Assembly: GCA_023390775.1 (NCBI GenBank)
Contig: JAEWCF010000073.1
Coordinates: forward strand, 1-49,438
From: Bacteroidota bacterium
Lineage (GTDB): Bacteria > Bacteroidota > Bacteroidia > Flavobacteriales > Flavobacteriaceae
Direction of reading: 5' to 3'
Length of the DNA: 49,438 bases
Shown here: one piece after another, positions 7,347-15,044 of the stretch
Layout: each line of letters opens with the position of its first letter
How positions within the stretch are numbered: the first letter of the stretch is position 1
The notes under the pieces: model-generated
Database searches by the model: none
What the model saw: only the letters and a program-made list of their open reading frames with translations
Told to the model about the DNA's origin: nothing
Program-made: the position numbers and the translations under genes

Positions 7347-7861
7347 AGGTATAGCTCGGCAAAAACGCGCTGGTGATGGCGCATGTGCCCGATAATCACG
7401 AATCCCAAGGCCCGCACCGATATGGAATTGCCCGATGCGGTTCCCATCCGCACCAATGCCTCTTCATCATAGGTCCTGAAAAGGGCCATTGTCGATTCGC
7501 GCACGATCGAAAGTTCGGTGAGCAGGGAATTGAGGTGCCGCCCATCGGCATTGACGGCAGCCGCATAATCGTCTTCCTCGAATCCCGGCAGCGGCGTCTG
7601 GTCCTTCCGGGCAAAACGCAGGGCGCGATAGGCAAACACGCGCTCGGCATCGATCAGGTGCTGAATGATATCCTTGAGCGTCCATTTGCCTTCGGCGTAC
7701 CGGTAATCGTGCTTGCCCATCGGGACCTCCCGGACAAAGCGGATGAAATCGTGAAGCGAGATTTCAAGTTCCTCGATCAGGTCGCCATCGGCAAGGGCGG
7801 CGATGTACGGGGCGTAGGAAAGGGCGTATTCGGTGGCGGAAAGTTGGGATGGGGTTGTCAT
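7343..7861 (-). CDS. DinB-like / YfiT-type putative metalloprotein
   Basis: 172 residues, a four-helix bundle of the DinB_2/YfiT superfamily. The metal-binding histidine pattern is visible: one His in KWTLKDIIQHLIDAERVF (about residue 68) and a pair in IIGHMRHHQRVFAELYL near the C terminus. Members include thiol-dependent S-transferases and many uncharacterised enzymes, so the substrate is unknown. It is not the E. coli lesion-bypass polymerase that shares the DinB name. It ends in a 4-bp convergent overlap with the methyltransferase. Confidence 0.87.
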   Translation of the reverse strand: MTTPSQLSATEYALSYAPYIAALADGDLIEELEISLHDFIRFVREVPMGKHDYRYAEGKWTLKDIIQHLIDAERVFAYRALRFARKDQTPLPGFEEDDYAAAVNADGRHLNSLLTELSIVRESTMALFRTYDEEALVRMGTASGNSISVRALGFVIIGHMRHHQRVFAELYL

Positions 7862-7869
7862 GTACTGAG

Positions 7870-7961
7870 TTTAATGTGTAAATGTGAAAATGTAAATGTA
7901 CCAATTGCCTCGAAACCAAACAGCCCCTGCACCCGTTGAATTGGTATATTTACACATTAAA
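7870..7961. repeat. Long interrupted inverted repeat between DinB-like and Lrp genes
   Basis: Outer arms TTTAATGTGTAAAT (7870-7883) and ATTTACACATTAAA (7948-7961) are exact reverse complements of 14 bp. Inner arms TACCAATT (7899-7906) and AATTGGTA (7939-7946) are also exact. The left side carries 14 extra bases between its arms, made of further TGTAAA-like units. It lies in the promoter region of the DinB-like gene and downstream of the Lrp gene. Confidence 0.8.
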
Positions 7962-7977
7962 TAATTGGTAAATTAAA

Positions 7978-7997
7978 AAAAGCCCTCACGGGCTTTT
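7978..7997 (-). terminator. Rho-independent terminator of the Lrp-family gene
   Basis: AAAAGCCC-TCAC-GGGCTTTT hairpin. In the minus direction it is followed by a T-run, and its upstream arm overlaps the TAA stop codon of the Lrp-family gene (7996-7998). A-tracts on both sides could let it work in both directions. Confidence 0.88.
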
Positions 7998-8475
7998 ACA
8001 TGTTCTTGAAGATCGTGTGCATTAATCTTTTCTTGTCGTTGATGCTTTCTTCAAGCGAGATCATGGTCTCGGTGCGGTAAACGCCTTCGATGTCATCGAT
8101 CATGAAGATCACGTCTTTGGCGTGCTTGGTATCTTTGGCGCGAATCTTACAAAAGATGTTGAACTTCCCGGTAGTCACGTGTGCCACGGTAACGAACGGG
8201 ATCTCATTGATGCGCTCCAAAACGAATTTGGTCTGTGAGGTATTGTTGAGGAAAACACCCACATAGGCAATAAAGGAATATCCAAGCTTCTCGTAATCCA
8301 GCGTCAGCGAAGAACCCGTTATAATGCCGGCATCCTCCATTTTCTTGACGCGGACGTGAACCGTACCGGCCGAAATCAGTAATTTTTTGGCGATATCCGT
8401 AAAAGGGATCCGCGTATTGTCGATCAGCATGTCGAGGATCTGGTGATCGACTTCATCAAGGCGAAATTTGCTCAT
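7996..8475 (-). CDS. Lrp/AsnC family transcriptional regulator
   Basis: 159 residues, full length for the family. An N-terminal winged helix-turn-helix (LDEVDHQILDMLIDNTRIPFTDIAKKL, then ISAGTVHVRVKKMEDAGII) is followed by a C-terminal RAM/ligand-binding domain (FIAYVGVFLN to ESINDKKRLMHTIFKNM). The family senses amino acids and forms octamers. It lies 11 bp downstream of the M14 carboxypeptidase on the same strand, so the two are probably one operon. Regulation of amino-acid or peptide use, perhaps including that peptidase, is a reasonable inference. It ends in a terminator. Confidence 0.93.
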   Translation of the reverse strand: MSKFRLDEVDHQILDMLIDNTRIPFTDIAKKLLISAGTVHVRVKKMEDAGIITGSSLTLDYEKLGYSFIAYVGVFLNNTSQTKFVLERINEIPFVTVAHVTTGKFNIFCKIRAKDTKHAKDVIFMIDDIEGVYRTETMISLEESINDKKRLMHTIFKNM

Positions 8476-8486
8476 GTCATTGGTTT

Positions 8487-9623
8487 TTAGGTTGCAGCGG
8501 GTAACCCGTTTCGGAACTTTGCCCTGCCGATGGAAAAATCTGCCGCCGCACCCACCTGGGGAGTTGCTGCGGATGCACCCGCGAATAAATCTCCGCGAGC
8601 GTCATATTCCCGATGGCCGAAAATATCGTTCTCGCCCACCGATGCGATTTCGGCAACAAAATCAATTTTTCCTTCCGAAAGTATTTCCCTGAACTGTACG
8701 GCAAAATTCGTAATTAATTCCGTACTATCATAATTAATTTTGACGTTTTTATATACAATGTCATAAAAACATATTTTATTTTGAGGAATCGACAAATATT
8801 CAGCAATATGCGAACCGGCTACATCGTTTTCGGAAATATATTTAATTCCCATAAAAAGCGCATAAAACATAAATTTTCGGCTGATTTCACGCTCATAGTC
8901 ACCGGGGAAGTGGCCCGCCTCGAAAAGGATCGTGGAGGCCCCCAGGACCGTAAAGGTATCGCCCGCGCACTGCCTGTTGAAAGAATCGTCAAAACGGCCA
9001 ACCATGCCCGGTAAGTGGCCTTGAAGCGCATGGTTCATCTGCCCGATCACCTCCATGGCACGCATGCGCACGGCATTGAGCGAGCGCGCGGGGTCAAACG
9101 CCGGCGCAAGGAAGGAAATCGTGGCCGGCTTTCCCGTATCCCCCGCTCCGAAAATCGTCCGCTGGTCATGCATGTTGAAGCAGTAATCCGGCGAAAAGGA
9201 ATTGAAAACCCGCATGAGCGCAAGGCTTTCGGGTTGGGAAAGGTCCACAAAGTCCCGGTTAAGGTCCACTGCGGCGGCGTTCACGCGGGTGTATTCGCGC
9301 GCGCCGTCGGGATTAAGGATCGGGATGACCGCAAGGGTCACCTTCTCCAATATATCGGCAAACAAGCCCTGCCGGACACCGTTCAATAGGTCGGCCAGGG
9401 CCTTGGTCGTCGTTCCCTCGTTTCCATGCATCTGCGACCAGGCGAGTATTCGTACGGGCCCCGTGCCCAGGGTAATCATCAAAATGTCCTCTCCCCTGAC
9501 CGAGCGGCCCACGACCTCTGGCTTGAACCGCGGCAATAGTTCGGCGAGGTGGTCCGGAGTAATGTAACGGCCGGTGACGGATTTGTATTTAAAAGAATCG
9601 TAGCGGTCCAGCAAATTGTCCAT
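8487..9623 (-). CDS. M14 family zinc carboxypeptidase (cytoplasmic)
   Basis: 378 residues without signal peptide. The M14 zinc site is complete: HGNE near residue 66 (His and Glu ligands) and the third ligand His in YCFNMHDQ near residue 150. The substrate-binding segments NPDGA and DLNRDF lie between them, and the catalytic Glu is in ILFEAGHFPGDYER near residue 235. About 130 residues of extra C-terminal sequence follow the peptidase core. The likely substrates are peptides or amidated amino acids inside the cell. It is cotranscribed with the downstream Lrp/AsnC regulator. Confidence 0.9.
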   Translation of the reverse strand: MDNLLDRYDSFKYKSVTGRYITPDHLAELLPRFKPEVVGRSVRGEDILMITLGTGPVRILAWSQMHGNEGTTTKALADLLNGVRQGLFADILEKVTLAVIPILNPDGAREYTRVNAAAVDLNRDFVDLSQPESLALMRVFNSFSPDYCFNMHDQRTIFGAGDTGKPATISFLAPAFDPARSLNAVRMRAMEVIGQMNHALQGHLPGMVGRFDDSFNRQCAGDTFTVLGASTILFEAGHFPGDYEREISRKFMFYALFMGIKYISENDVAGSHIAEYLSIPQNKICFYDIVYKNVKINYDSTELITNFAVQFREILSEGKIDFVAEIASVGENDIFGHREYDARGDLFAGASAATPQVGAAADFSIGRAKFRNGLPAAT

Positions 9624-9658
9624 TGAAAAAAATTGTCCGCACCAAAGCCGCGGGATAG

Positions 9659-9691
9659 TTTGGTAAAATTATCATTTAAAGGTTATTTTTG
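9659..9691 (+). promoter_or_regulatory. -33/-7 promoter of the SpeE-like gene
   Basis: TTTG at 9659-9662, then 21 bp, then TATTTTTG at 9684-9691, an exact -7 consensus. The final TTG of this box is an apparent start codon for the next frame, but the first ATG lies 13 bp downstream at 9704. Confidence 0.7.
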
Positions 9692-9703
9692 GAAAAAATC
9701 CTC

Positions 9704-10366
9704 ATGCTCCGCCGGCTGCTCAGTTATTTTATCCCGATCAATATCCACAAGCAACCCTCCAAGCTGAGCAAAACCCTCGAGGTGACCTGGGCAAACGGCC
9801 AGCTGGTCCTGGATTCGCGCCATACCAACTATTCATTCGGGAGCCTGCAGCGCGTGCTTCGGAAAGGATTATCGGCCATAGGCTATGACCGAATCCGCAA
9901 AATGAGCGGGATCCTGGTGCTGGGCGTTGCCGGCGGTAGCGTCATCCGTACCCTGAACGACGAGATCGGATTCAGTGGGACGATCACGGGCGTCGAGATC
10001 GATCCCGAGGTCATCGCACTTTCCCAAAAATACTTTGGCCTGGGCACGATCCAAAACCTGGAACTCGTCAATGAGGATGCGTTTGAATTCGTGCTTCGGA
10101 CCCGGAAAAGATACGAACTGGTCATCATCGATATTTTTTTGGACACATCGATGCCGGGATTTTTGTTCGAAACCTATTTCATTAACCGGCTCGGTGAAAT
10201 TACCGCTAATTGCGGATTTGTCATCTTCAATACGATGACCCTCACCGAATCCGACTTTGTCCGCAATGCCGAATTCAAGAAGCATGTCGATCCCAGGCTG
10301 TTCCGGGTGCGGTCGCTGCCCAGGCTGGAATCGCACAACGAACTGATGATTTTGGAGCGGGCCTAG
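9704..10366 (+). CDS. Spermidine synthase-like methyltransferase-fold protein
   Basis: About 220 residues from ATG 9704; a TTG at 9689 lies inside the -7 box and is rejected. The Rossmann core shows VLGVAGGSVIRTL (motif I), ITGVEIDPEVIALSQKYF (ribose-binding acidic residue), LVNEDAFEFV and YELVIIDIF. This matches spermidine synthase-like proteins. I do not see the complete aspartate pair that gives polyamine aminopropyltransferases their catalytic site, so a different small-molecule transferase is more likely despite the polyamine genes nearby. It shares a CTAG stop overlap with convergent corA. Confidence 0.82.
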   Translation: MLRRLLSYFIPINIHKQPSKLSKTLEVTWANGQLVLDSRHTNYSFGSLQRVLRKGLSAIGYDRIRKMSGILVLGVAGGSVIRTLNDEIGFSGTITGVEIDPEVIALSQKYFGLGTIQNLELVNEDAFEFVLRTRKRYELVIIDIFLDTSMPGFLFETYFINRLGEITANCGFVIFNTMTLTESDFVRNAEFKKHVDPRLFRVRSLPRLESHNELMILERA

Positions 10367-11442
10367 AAATACTTTTTTCTGCGAAAGTAAATGATCATCA
10401 CCAGCGCGATCGCCACCATGACACCGAGGACCGCGTAATATCCGTTTTTGCTTTTAAGTTCGGGCATGTATTCGAAATTCATCCCGTAGATCCCCACGAT
10501 GAAGGTCAGCGGCATGAAGATCACCGAGAAAATCGTGAGGGTCTTCATGATCTGGTTCATCTTCTGGCTCTGTGTGGAGAAAAAAATGTTCGAGGCGCTC
10601 TCCAGGGCATTGTTGTCAAATTCGATCTGTTCGAGAAGCTCGAGGGTCTTCTGGTGCAGCCGCGCAAAAAAGGTATAATTGGTTTTTTCGATCCCGTTGT
10701 AGTCGTCGTCGTGCTGGATGCTCTTGAGGTTGTAAAGCGCATCGCGAAGGGGAACGATGGCCCTTCTCAAAAAATTCAGGTTTTCCCTATGCCTCTCGAT
10801 CCTTTCCAAAACCACGGGCTTGTGGTTTGCCTTTGCCTCTCCCGAAACGGCCTCGATTTTTTCCTCGTAATTCTCCAGGGTGATGTAGAAATTGTCCATC
10901 ACCGCGTCGAGCAACATGTACAGCAGGTAATCGTTTTTCTTTTTCCGGACAATGCCGCTGTGTTCGCGGATCCTTTCGCGTATGGTGGTAAAAAAGTCGC
11001 TTTTCTTTTCCTGGAAGGAAACCAGCAGGTTGTCGCGAAGCAGGAACGAGATCTGCTCGATCTGCAGGCTGTCGTCGGGATCTTCCTCCAGTACCGATTT
11101 GATGCTGAAGAACAGGATGTCGTCCATCTCCTCCATGCGCGTTCGGCGCTGGGTGTTGAGGATATCGCCGAGGATGTATTCGTCAATCTGGAGGATATCG
11201 GCCAATTGCCGCATGAAACCCAGGTCGTGCAGGCCGTGGATATTGAGCCACAGCACATCGCCCGATTGCCGCGGATCGTAGATTTCCTGACGTACCTTTT
11301 CCAGCCCGACGTTCTTGTACTCCTCGAAACCCTCGTCGTTGTAGACAAAAAGCTGCATCCGAACGGGATCGTCCTTGTAAATTCCGGTATAGGCGAACGG
11401 TTGGGCCGTCCTGGACCTGACAAACCTGACTCTTCTCATCAT
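10363..11442 (-). CDS. corA: CorA-type magnesium/cobalt transporter
   Basis: About 359 residues from tandem ATGs at 11442/11439 (MMRRVRFVRS). An upstream in-frame extension is A/T-rich and Ser-rich and overlaps the hutI promoter region, so it is rejected. CorA is a pentameric inner-membrane divalent-cation channel. A large cytoplasmic N-terminal domain includes a long helix with many Glu/Arg pairs (about residues 200-290). Two C-terminal membrane helices (FSVIFMPLTFIVGIYGMNF and YYAVLGVMVAIALVMIIYF) follow. The GMN selectivity motif is present at about residue 320, and the protein ends in the basic RRKKYF. Confidence 0.94.
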   Translation of the reverse strand: MMRRVRFVRSRTAQPFAYTGIYKDDPVRMQLFVYNDEGFEEYKNVGLEKVRQEIYDPRQSGDVLWLNIHGLHDLGFMRQLADILQIDEYILGDILNTQRRTRMEEMDDILFFSIKSVLEEDPDDSLQIEQISFLLRDNLLVSFQEKKSDFFTTIRERIREHSGIVRKKKNDYLLYMLLDAVMDNFYITLENYEEKIEAVSGEAKANHKPVVLERIERHRENLNFLRRAIVPLRDALYNLKSIQHDDDYNGIEKTNYTFFARLHQKTLELLEQIEFDNNALESASNIFFSTQSQKMNQIMKTLTIFSVIFMPLTFIVGIYGMNFEYMPELKSKNGYYAVLGVMVAIALVMIIYFRRKKYF

Positions 11443-11481
11443 TAAATTTGCATAAAGATAGGAGATTTTGGGCGGCGGGCT

Positions 11482-11489
11482 TAACTTTG
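11482..11489 (+). promoter_or_regulatory. -7 promoter element of hutI
   Basis: TAACTTTG, an exact TAnnTTTG match, 14 bp upstream of the hutI ATG (11504). No convincing -33 element at the expected spacing. Confidence 0.6.
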
Positions 11490-11503
11490 AAAAAATTTGA
11501 ACC

Positions 11504-12739
11504 ATGGCCATCCTCTTCAAAAACATCAGGCAATTGCTCCAGGTCAGGGACGCGGATGTCGAAAAAGTATCGGGCGCCGAAATGCGCGAATTGCCGATGA
11601 TCGAAAATGCCTGGCTGCTTGTCGAAGATGACCTGATCAAAGGTTTCGGATCGATGGATTTCTGTCCGGCCGGCCACGCCGAGATTATCGATGCCACCGG
11701 CCGCGTGATGCTTCCCGCCTGGTGCGACAGCCATACCCATATAGTCTACGCGGGCAATCGGGAACTGGAGTTTGTAGATCGGATCAACGGGCTGACCTAT
11801 GAACAGATCGCGGCGCGCGGAGGCGGGATCCTGAACTCGGCGGCGAGGGTTGCGGAGGCCAGCGAGGATGAACTTTACGCCCAATCGGCGGCGAGGCTAA
11901 TGGAAGTCATGAAATTGGGCACAGGCGCGATCGAAATAAAATCGGGCTATGGCCTGAGTACCGGATCGGAAATCAAGATGCTCCGCGTGGCCCGAAAACT
12001 GGGAGTTGATTTCAACCTTCCCGTCAGGACGACTTTCCTGGGCGCACACGCTTTTCCGGCGGACTACAAAAACGATCCGGATGCCTACGTGGAAATGATC
12101 ATCGAGGAAATGCTTCCGCAGATTGCCGGCCAACAGCTCGCCGATTACATCGATGCCTTTTGCGAAAAGGGATATTTTTCGGTGGAGCAGACCCTCCGGA
12201 TCATGGAAGCCGGAAAACGCTACGGCCTGCAGCCCAAGATCCATGTCAACCAGTTCAAGGCGATCGGCGGGGTCAGGGCTGCCGTGGATGCCGGAGCCTT
12301 ATCGGTGGACCATCTTGAGGTCATGCAACCCGACGATTACCTCGCCCTTGCGAACTCCCAAACGATGCCCGTCGCACTTCCCTCCTGCTCCTTCTTTTTG
12401 GGAATTCCGTACACCCCGGCCCGGGAGATCATCTCGCGGGGACTTCCCGTAGCGCTCGCCACCGATTACAATCCGGGATCAACGCCATCGGGCAACATGA
12501 ATTTTGTCGTTTCGCTGGCTTGTATCCAGATGAAGATGACGCCCGAGGAAGCCATCAACGCAGCCACAATCAACGGGGCGTATGCGATGGGTCTAAACAA
12601 TACGCACGGCTCAATCACCATCGGCAAAAGGGCGAACCTGATTTTGACGCGGCCCGTCAATTCGTTTTATGAACTGCCGTATTCGTTTGGCTCGAATTTG
12701 ATCGATAAGGTGATGGTAAATGGCGAGTTTGTGTCGTGA
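11504..12739 (+). CDS. hutI: Imidazolonepropionase
   Basis: 411 residues, standard length. It hydrolyses 4-imidazolone-5-propanoate to N-formimidoyl-L-glutamate, the third step of histidine degradation. It has an amidohydrolase-fold metal site: CDSHTHIVYAG (about residues 73-83), the His in KIHVNQFKAIGG (about residue 245), and ATDYNPGSTPS (about residues 320-330). Substrate-contact residues include GGGILNSAA and SGYGLSTGSE. hutG, the next enzyme, is 1.2 kb downstream on the same strand, with an opposite-strand gene between. No hutH or hutU is visible in this window. Confidence 0.95.
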   Translation: MAILFKNIRQLLQVRDADVEKVSGAEMRELPMIENAWLLVEDDLIKGFGSMDFCPAGHAEIIDATGRVMLPAWCDSHTHIVYAGNRELEFVDRINGLTYEQIAARGGGILNSAARVAEASEDELYAQSAARLMEVMKLGTGAIEIKSGYGLSTGSEIKMLRVARKLGVDFNLPVRTTFLGAHAFPADYKNDPDAYVEMIIEEMLPQIAGQQLADYIDAFCEKGYFSVEQTLRIMEAGKRYGLQPKIHVNQFKAIGGVRAAVDAGALSVDHLEVMQPDDYLALANSQTMPVALPSCSFFLGIPYTPAREIISRGLPVALATDYNPGSTPSGNMNFVVSLACIQMKMTPEEAINAATINGAYAMGLNNTHGSITIGKRANLILTRPVNSFYELPYSFGSNLIDKVMVNGEFVS

Positions 12740-12905
12740 TCTGACAAATTGAAACTTGAGGCGCAATGCTGACCGCTTTTTGCGTGAGCGATGGCAACAG
12801 CATCCTTTTTTGCCTCCCAGGGCAAAAAAGATAAAGTGGACAGCGCGACGGCGTTGTTCCTATTCTCCAATGTTGGTTAATGGCCCTACGCCGGCACGCC
12901 GAAAA
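12740..12905. repeat. Hairpin-containing intergenic element downstream of hutI
   Basis: The gap after hutI contains a perfect 10-bp stem, CTTTTTTGCC (12805-12814) pairing with GGCAAAAAAG (12821-12830) around loop TCCCAG. T- and A-tracts sit inside the stem, so it is self-complementary rather than a classic U-tailed terminator. The surrounding sequence resembles dispersed intergenic elements I recall from flavobacterial genomes; that resemblance is from memory and unverified. No convincing gene is seen here. Confidence 0.5.
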
Positions 12906-12907
12906 CC

Positions 12908-12938
12908 ATAAAAAAAGGTTGCCCTGAGACAACCTTTC
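12908..12938 (-). terminator. Rho-independent terminator of the coiled-coil protein gene
   Basis: AAAGGTTG (12914-12921) pairs with CAACCTTT (12930-12937). Read on the minus strand, the hairpin is followed by a run of T. It lies about 20 bp beyond the stop of the gene at 12956-13834. Confidence 0.9.
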
Positions 12939-12955
12939 TAAAAATATTGCATTGG

Positions 12956-13834
12956 TTACCTGAGGCTGAAGCTCGACTTGGAGACGAGTTCGCCGTTGCT
13001 GTCGAAGATATTGACGAAGTAGGTGCCTTTAGCGTAATCCTTGCCCGGCAGGTCTTCCGATACCTGGACGGTCTTGTTTTCGTAGTTGACCGTCTTGGCG
13101 AAACTGTAGGTCAGCGACTGATCCCCGAAAGTTTCGGTTTTCTTGTCTCCCAGCACATTGTTCTTGGAATCGATCACCTGGATGTAATAGACGCGGTCAC
13201 CCGATTTCGCGATTTGGTTCTCGGCGATGGTGAAGTCGACTTTCAGGACATCGGCGCGGCTGGCGCGGTCGGTTGCAACCTGTTTCCCCGAGCTGCGCTG
13301 CTTGTAGGCGGCCGTCTTTAGGTTCAAAACCGATAGCTTGGAACCCTTCTCCACGGTCTTGGAAAGTTCTTCGTTCTGGCCTACCAAAACCTGGTTGTAT
13401 TTTTTGGACTCGTCCAAAACGACGATGGTCGAGTCGCGCTCAACGGTAAGTTTTGTATTCTGTGCCTTAAGCTGTTCCACCTGCGCGACCAATCCCTTCA
13501 TGTCGCGCTCGAGTTTTTGGTACATGCCGCGGTATTTTGCGAGCGAGGCCGCGTCACCCTTGGATTTTTCAAGGTCCGACATCAGTTTTACGACCTTTTC
13601 GCGTTCGGCGATGAGTTCGTCGGAAAGTGAAGTATTTTCGGCAATGGCCTGGTCATAAGTTGCCTTGAGCGCGGTGAGGTCATTCATGACCTTGGTCTTC
13701 TCGTCGACCAGGACGGTTTGCGTCGCCTTGGCATCGCTGCTCATTTTGTACATATACCCGAGGCTGCCCACCAGAAGGATCGCCAGGACCACGATAATGG
13801 CCTTAAGATTAGAGGTGTTCCTTTGATTTTCCAT
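12956..13834 (-). CDS. Single-pass membrane protein with long coiled coil
   Basis: 292 residues. A short cytoplasmic tail (MENQRNTSNLK) precedes one membrane helix, AIIVVLAILLVGSLGYMYKM (about residues 12-31). A heptad-rich coiled coil runs to about residue 170 (for example LSDELIAEREKVVKLMSDLE). A C-terminal beta-rich domain of about 110 residues follows (DVLKVDFTIAENQIAKSGDRVYYIQ to VSKSSFSLR). I recognise no enzyme motif. Such proteins are common in Flavobacteriaceae and sometimes carry chromosome-partitioning labels without support; an envelope structural role is more likely. It interrupts hutI-hutG on the opposite strand and has its own terminator. Confidence 0.87.
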   Translation of the reverse strand: MENQRNTSNLKAIIVVLAILLVGSLGYMYKMSSDAKATQTVLVDEKTKVMNDLTALKATYDQAIAENTSLSDELIAEREKVVKLMSDLEKSKGDAASLAKYRGMYQKLERDMKGLVAQVEQLKAQNTKLTVERDSTIVVLDESKKYNQVLVGQNEELSKTVEKGSKLSVLNLKTAAYKQRSSGKQVATDRASRADVLKVDFTIAENQIAKSGDRVYYIQVIDSKNNVLGDKKTETFGDQSLTYSFAKTVNYENKTVQVSEDLPGKDYAKGTYFVNIFDSNGELVSKSSFSLR

Positions 13835-13901
13835 ACTTTTTTATAAGTTTTAAACAAATGTAAGAAATTAAATAAACCTAACGGGGTTCCCATAATTATA
13901 T

Positions 13902-13909
13902 TATTTTTG
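13902..13909 (+). promoter_or_regulatory. -7 promoter element of hutG
   Basis: TATTTTTG, an exact TAnnTTTG match. Its TTG (13907-13909) is in frame with hutG and can be mistaken for a start codon; the real start is at 13922 or 13916. Confidence 0.65.
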
Positions 13910-13921
13910 GGCAAAATGCCT

Positions 13922-15001
13922 ATGGACAAACTCATTCCCTTTTCGCAAAACGACCTCGCGAAGGTGACCCGATACCGCAGCGGCGAAGTGAAATTCGGCG
14001 AGAAAATGCTGACGCTTCCGCCCGATGCCCATGTTGCCGATTTCCTTGAAACCAGCGATTGTTGCTATGTTTTGCTCGGGATTCCGGAAGATGTGGGCGT
14101 GCGTGCGAATTTTGGAAGGCCGGGCGCTGCATCCGCGTGGGAAAGTGCCATCCGTGCCATCGCCAACATCCAGCACAACCGGTTCTGCAAGGGCAGTTCG
14201 CTGCTTGTCCTGGGGCAGGTCGACGTGGCTGCAGAGATGGAGGAAGTCCGCACGCTCGAATTCAAGAACCTCAATGACCGGCGCAAGTTCAACGAACTTG
14301 TCGAGCGCATCGACCGCGAAGTGGCGCACATCGTCTCGGTGATCGTCAAGGCCGGCAAGATTCCCATCGTCATCGGCGGAGGCCACAACAATGCCTACGG
14401 GAACATCAAGGGGACCGCGCTGGCAAAGGGAAAACAGGTGAATGCCGTCAACCTGGACGCGCATTCGGATTTCAGGATCCTGGAGGGCCGGCACAGCGGA
14501 AACGGGTTCTCGTATGCCTTCGAGGAAGGTTTCCTTAAGAAATACTTCATCTTCGGGCTGCATGAGAGCTATACCTCGCAGAGCGTTTTGAAACAACTCA
14601 AGAAGATTGACGACCGGGTCCGCTTCAATACCTATGACGACATCGGCATCCGCGGGATCAAGCAGTTTGACCGGGAACTCGAGCACGCGCTGGAATTTGT
14701 CAAGGCCGATGCGTACGGAATCGAAGTCGACCTCGACTCGCTTCCCGGTATCGCGAGCAGCGCCATGACCCTGAGCGGATTCTCGGTGGAACAGGCCCGG
14801 CGGTTTGTCAGCCACTTTGCCAAGGGGCCAAATGCGGCGTACCTGCACATTTGCGAAGGCGCACCCGACCTTGACGCGGCAAACGGGCATCTCATCGGCA
14901 AGCTCATCGGCTACCTTGTGACCGATTTCATCAAGTCGCACTCCGCCGCCAACCTGCCGCCGATGCCCAAATCGGACCTCAGGAAAGACAGCGCAAAATA
15001 A
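13922..15001 (+). CDS. hutG: Formimidoylglutamase (arginase/ureohydrolase family)
   Basis: About 359 residues from ATG 13922 (MDKLIPFSQND). ATG 13916 adds only two residues, and a TTG at 13907 lies in the -7 box. It hydrolyses N-formimidoyl-L-glutamate to glutamate and formamide, the last step of one histidine-degradation route. The binuclear Mn site is visible: GGGHNNAYG (about residue 155), NLDAHSDFR (about residue 180), and VDLDSLPG (about residue 275). Histidine-pathway context (hutI upstream) favours this over agmatinase, although the fold is shared and an agmatinase is otherwise missing here. The stop is 3 bp before the helicase promoter. Confidence 0.88.
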   Translation: MDKLIPFSQNDLAKVTRYRSGEVKFGEKMLTLPPDAHVADFLETSDCCYVLLGIPEDVGVRANFGRPGAASAWESAIRAIANIQHNRFCKGSSLLVLGQVDVAAEMEEVRTLEFKNLNDRRKFNELVERIDREVAHIVSVIVKAGKIPIVIGGGHNNAYGNIKGTALAKGKQVNAVNLDAHSDFRILEGRHSGNGFSYAFEEGFLKKYFIFGLHESYTSQSVLKQLKKIDDRVRFNTYDDIGIRGIKQFDRELEHALEFVKADAYGIEVDLDSLPGIASSAMTLSGFSVEQARRFVSHFAKGPNAAYLHICEGAPDLDAANGHLIGKLIGYLVTDFIKSHSAANLPPMPKSDLRKDSAK

Positions 15002-15003
15002 CC

Positions 15004-15011
15004 TATCTTTG
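15004..15011 (+). promoter_or_regulatory. -7 promoter element of the DEAD-box helicase
   Basis: TATCTTTG, an exact TAnnTTTG match, starting 3 bp after the hutG stop and 34 bp before the helicase ATG. Its TTG (15009-15011) is in frame with the helicase and is a false start. Confidence 0.65.
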
Positions 15012-15044
15012 CCGGCCGCAACAAAGCGGGCTAAATTTTTACAG

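Noticed and set aside
10210..11445. A 411-codon plus-strand frame opposite corA
   Set aside because: CorA has its GMN motif and two membrane helices on the minus strand; the plus frame overlaps the 3' end of the SpeE-like gene and lacks features.
12667..12870. Short minus-strand frames after hutI
   Set aside because: They run through the 10-bp hairpin and the hutI 3' end and show no protein features; better explained as a non-coding repeat element.
13922..15001. Agmatinase (speB) as the identity of the ureohydrolase
   Set aside because: The fold is shared, but the adjacent imidazolonepropionase gene and the overall sequence pattern fit formimidoylglutamase better; kept only as an alternative.
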